From Bacteroidota bacterium (lineage in GTDB: Bacteria; Bacteroidota; Rhodothermia; Rhodothermales; JAAAOL01), in NCBI GenBank assembly GCA_009908885.1, contig JAAAOL010000433.1:1-13654 (forward strand): a DNA stretch of 13,654 nt, read 5' to 3'. Each line of letters begins with the position of its first letter. Position 1 is the stretch's first letter. Position numbers and translations under genes: made by a program. A model generated the notes under the pieces. That model ran no database searches and was not told where the DNA came from. It was given only the letters and a program-made list of their open reading frames with translations. Below are positions 12,701-13,654 of the stretch, piece by piece.

Positions 12701-13411
12701 ATGGACCTCAAGGTTAAAGTCAAGCGATACAACCCCGAGGCGGACGAGAAGCCGCACTGGCAGACGTACGACGTCCCGGCCGATCCGCTGGATAGTGCGC
12801 TGAGCCTCCTGCTCCACATCAAGTGGCATCAGGACGGCACGCTCACCTTCCGCAAGAGCTGCGCGCACGGCATCTGCGGCTCGGACGCCATGCAGATCAA
12901 CGGCGAAAACAAGCTGGCCTGCTCCGTCCTGATCCAGGATCTGGTCAAGGGCGACGGCGACACGGTCTCGTTTGCGCCGCTGCCCGGCTCGCCGGTCATC
13001 AAGGATCTGGTGATCGACCAGACGCGCTTCTTCGAGAAGTACCGCTCGGTGATGCCGTGGCTGGTGACGAGCGGCCCGAACCCGGAGCGCGAGCGGCTGC
13101 AGAGCCCGGACGACTTCGACCTGATCGAGGACGCCACCAAGTGCATCATGTGCGGCGCGTGCACCCACTCGTGCCCATCCACCTGGGCCGACCCGGAATA
13201 CCTGGGGCCCGCCGCCATGCTGAAGGCCTATCGCTACACGTTCGACACGCGCGATGCGGGCGAAGACGAGCGCCTCGGCATCGTCGACTCGACGGAGGGC
13301 CTGTGGAAGTGCTACACCATCTTCAACTGCGTGGAGGCCTGCCCCAAGGAGATCGACATCACGCGCTGGCTCTCGGCCCTCAAGCGGCGCAGCGTCACGG
13401 CCCGGCTCTAG
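12701..13411 (+). CDS. sdhB: Succinate dehydrogenase iron-sulfur subunit SdhB
   Basis: Electron-transfer subunit linking SdhA to the membrane anchor, 236 residues. The [2Fe-2S] ligands are C54 and C59 (SCAHGICGSD), D62 and C74, with Asp at the third place as in E. coli. The C-terminal ferredoxin domain has C148, C151 and C154 (CIMCGACTHSCP) plus C214 for the [4Fe-4S] centre, and C158, C204 and C210 (WKCYTIFNC) for the [3Fe-4S] centre. The first half also carries the interface segment MPWLVTSGPNP. ATG 12701 opens directly into the first beta strand (MDLKVKVKRYNP). It is the last gene of sdhCDAB, and repeats follow it at once. Confidence 0.98.
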   Translation: MDLKVKVKRYNPEADEKPHWQTYDVPADPLDSALSLLLHIKWHQDGTLTFRKSCAHGICGSDAMQINGENKLACSVLIQDLVKGDGDTVSFAPLPGSPVIKDLVIDQTRFFEKYRSVMPWLVTSGPNPERERLQSPDDFDLIEDATKCIMCGACTHSCPSTWADPEYLGPAAMLKAYRYTFDTRDAGEDERLGIVDSTEGLWKCYTIFNCVEACPKEIDITRWLSALKRRSVTARL

Positions 13412-13434
13412 CCCGAGGCAGATCTCTGAGAACA

Positions 13435-13538
13435 GGGGAGCGGGAGAAGAGGAGAAGGGGTGCATGGGAGACGCGGCGAGCAGAAGCCGTAAAGACCGTG
13501 CCAGCCCCTCCCACACTCCCACACCTCATACCCACTCC
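13435..13538. repeat. Opposed purine-rich and pyrimidine-rich 7-base arrays after sdhB
   Basis: Purine-rich 7-base units occupy about 13435-13469 (GGGGAGC, GGGAGAA and further variants), and C/A/T-rich units in the opposite sense occupy about 13504-13538 (for example CCACACT, CCCACAC). The layout resembles the inverted arrays after icd and could fold into a loose imperfect stem in the sdh transcript end. No clear T-run terminator is seen. Confidence 0.5.
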
Positions 13539-13654
13539 GGTTCATGAGTTGGTGTATGGAGGGTTGAAAGGTTGAAGGGTTGGAGGAGAGTACGGTGTCA
13601 TACCAACTCCGGTTCATGAGTTGGTGTATGGAGGGTTGAACGGTTGAAGGGGTG
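13526..13654. repeat. 72-base direct tandem repeat running off the right edge
   Basis: The sequence from 13526 repeats from 13598 with a period of 72; over 13528-13582 versus 13600-13654, 52 of 55 positions agree. Each unit has a hairpin (ACCAACTC 13602-13609 with GAGTTGGT 13618-13625, eight perfect pairs in the second unit, one mismatch in the first), then 8-base steps beginning GGTTGAA (13562, 13570, 13578). The second unit is cut by the window end, so the number of copies is unknown. There is no unique spacer, so it is not a CRISPR. Confidence 0.85.

Noticed and set aside
13408..13617. Small minus-strand gene at the right end
   Set aside because: It translates the tandem repeat and low-complexity arrays, with no independent coding evidence.
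13526..13654. CRISPR array
   Set aside because: The whole 72-base period is conserved, with no variable spacers and no cas genes.

Overview
The window is a stretch of ordinary chromosome from a GC-rich bacterium, most likely a member of the Rhodothermota (the Rhodothermus/Salinibacter side of the Bacteroidota superphylum). Reasons are the GC-rich coding sequence, the complete absence of Shine-Dalgarno-like purine boxes before any start codon, a single Rne/Rng-type RNase with an inserted basic block, and a two-membrane-subunit sdhCDAB operon. The genus cannot be fixed from the sequence. There is no tRNA, rRNA, transposase, phage gene or CRISPR array.

Layout. Positions 1-301 (minus) hold the first 100 codons of coaD (coenzyme A synthesis), and 384-1331 (minus) encodes a stand-alone CHAD protein. 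Starting from a divergent gap at 1332-1500, the plus strand carries an ECF sigma factor (1501), a small soluble zinc-type anti-sigma factor (2196), a polyprenol-phosphate mannosyltransferase-like enzyme with a TTG start (2588), NADP-isocitrate dehydrogenase (3465) and an unrecognised 144-residue protein (4894). A strong bidirectional terminator (5507-5541) separates this run from the convergent Rne/Rng ribonuclease gene (5582-7579, minus). An 850-base non-coding divergent gap leads to citrate synthase (8430-9617), its terminator, a region with two adjacent palindromes, and the sdhC-sdhD-sdhA-sdhB operon (9898-13411). The window ends inside a tandem repeat.

Function. The right two thirds are central carbon metabolism: citrate synthase, isocitrate dehydrogenase and succinate:quinone oxidoreductase, three TCA-cycle steps placed within ten kilobases, with the RNA-decay enzyme between them. 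The sigma/anti-sigma pair is a self-contained regulatory switch.

No clearly new multi-gene system is visible. The most unusual signals are: (i) 7-nucleotide-period purine/pyrimidine arrays in several intergenic spaces, one forming a G-quadruplex motif before sdhB; (ii) a cysteine-free RNase E/G lacking the Zn-link and carrying two low-complexity insertions; (iii) a pair of 18-base palindromes before sdhC; (iv) a 72-base tandem repeat running off the right edge; and (v) the long gap between rne and gltA.
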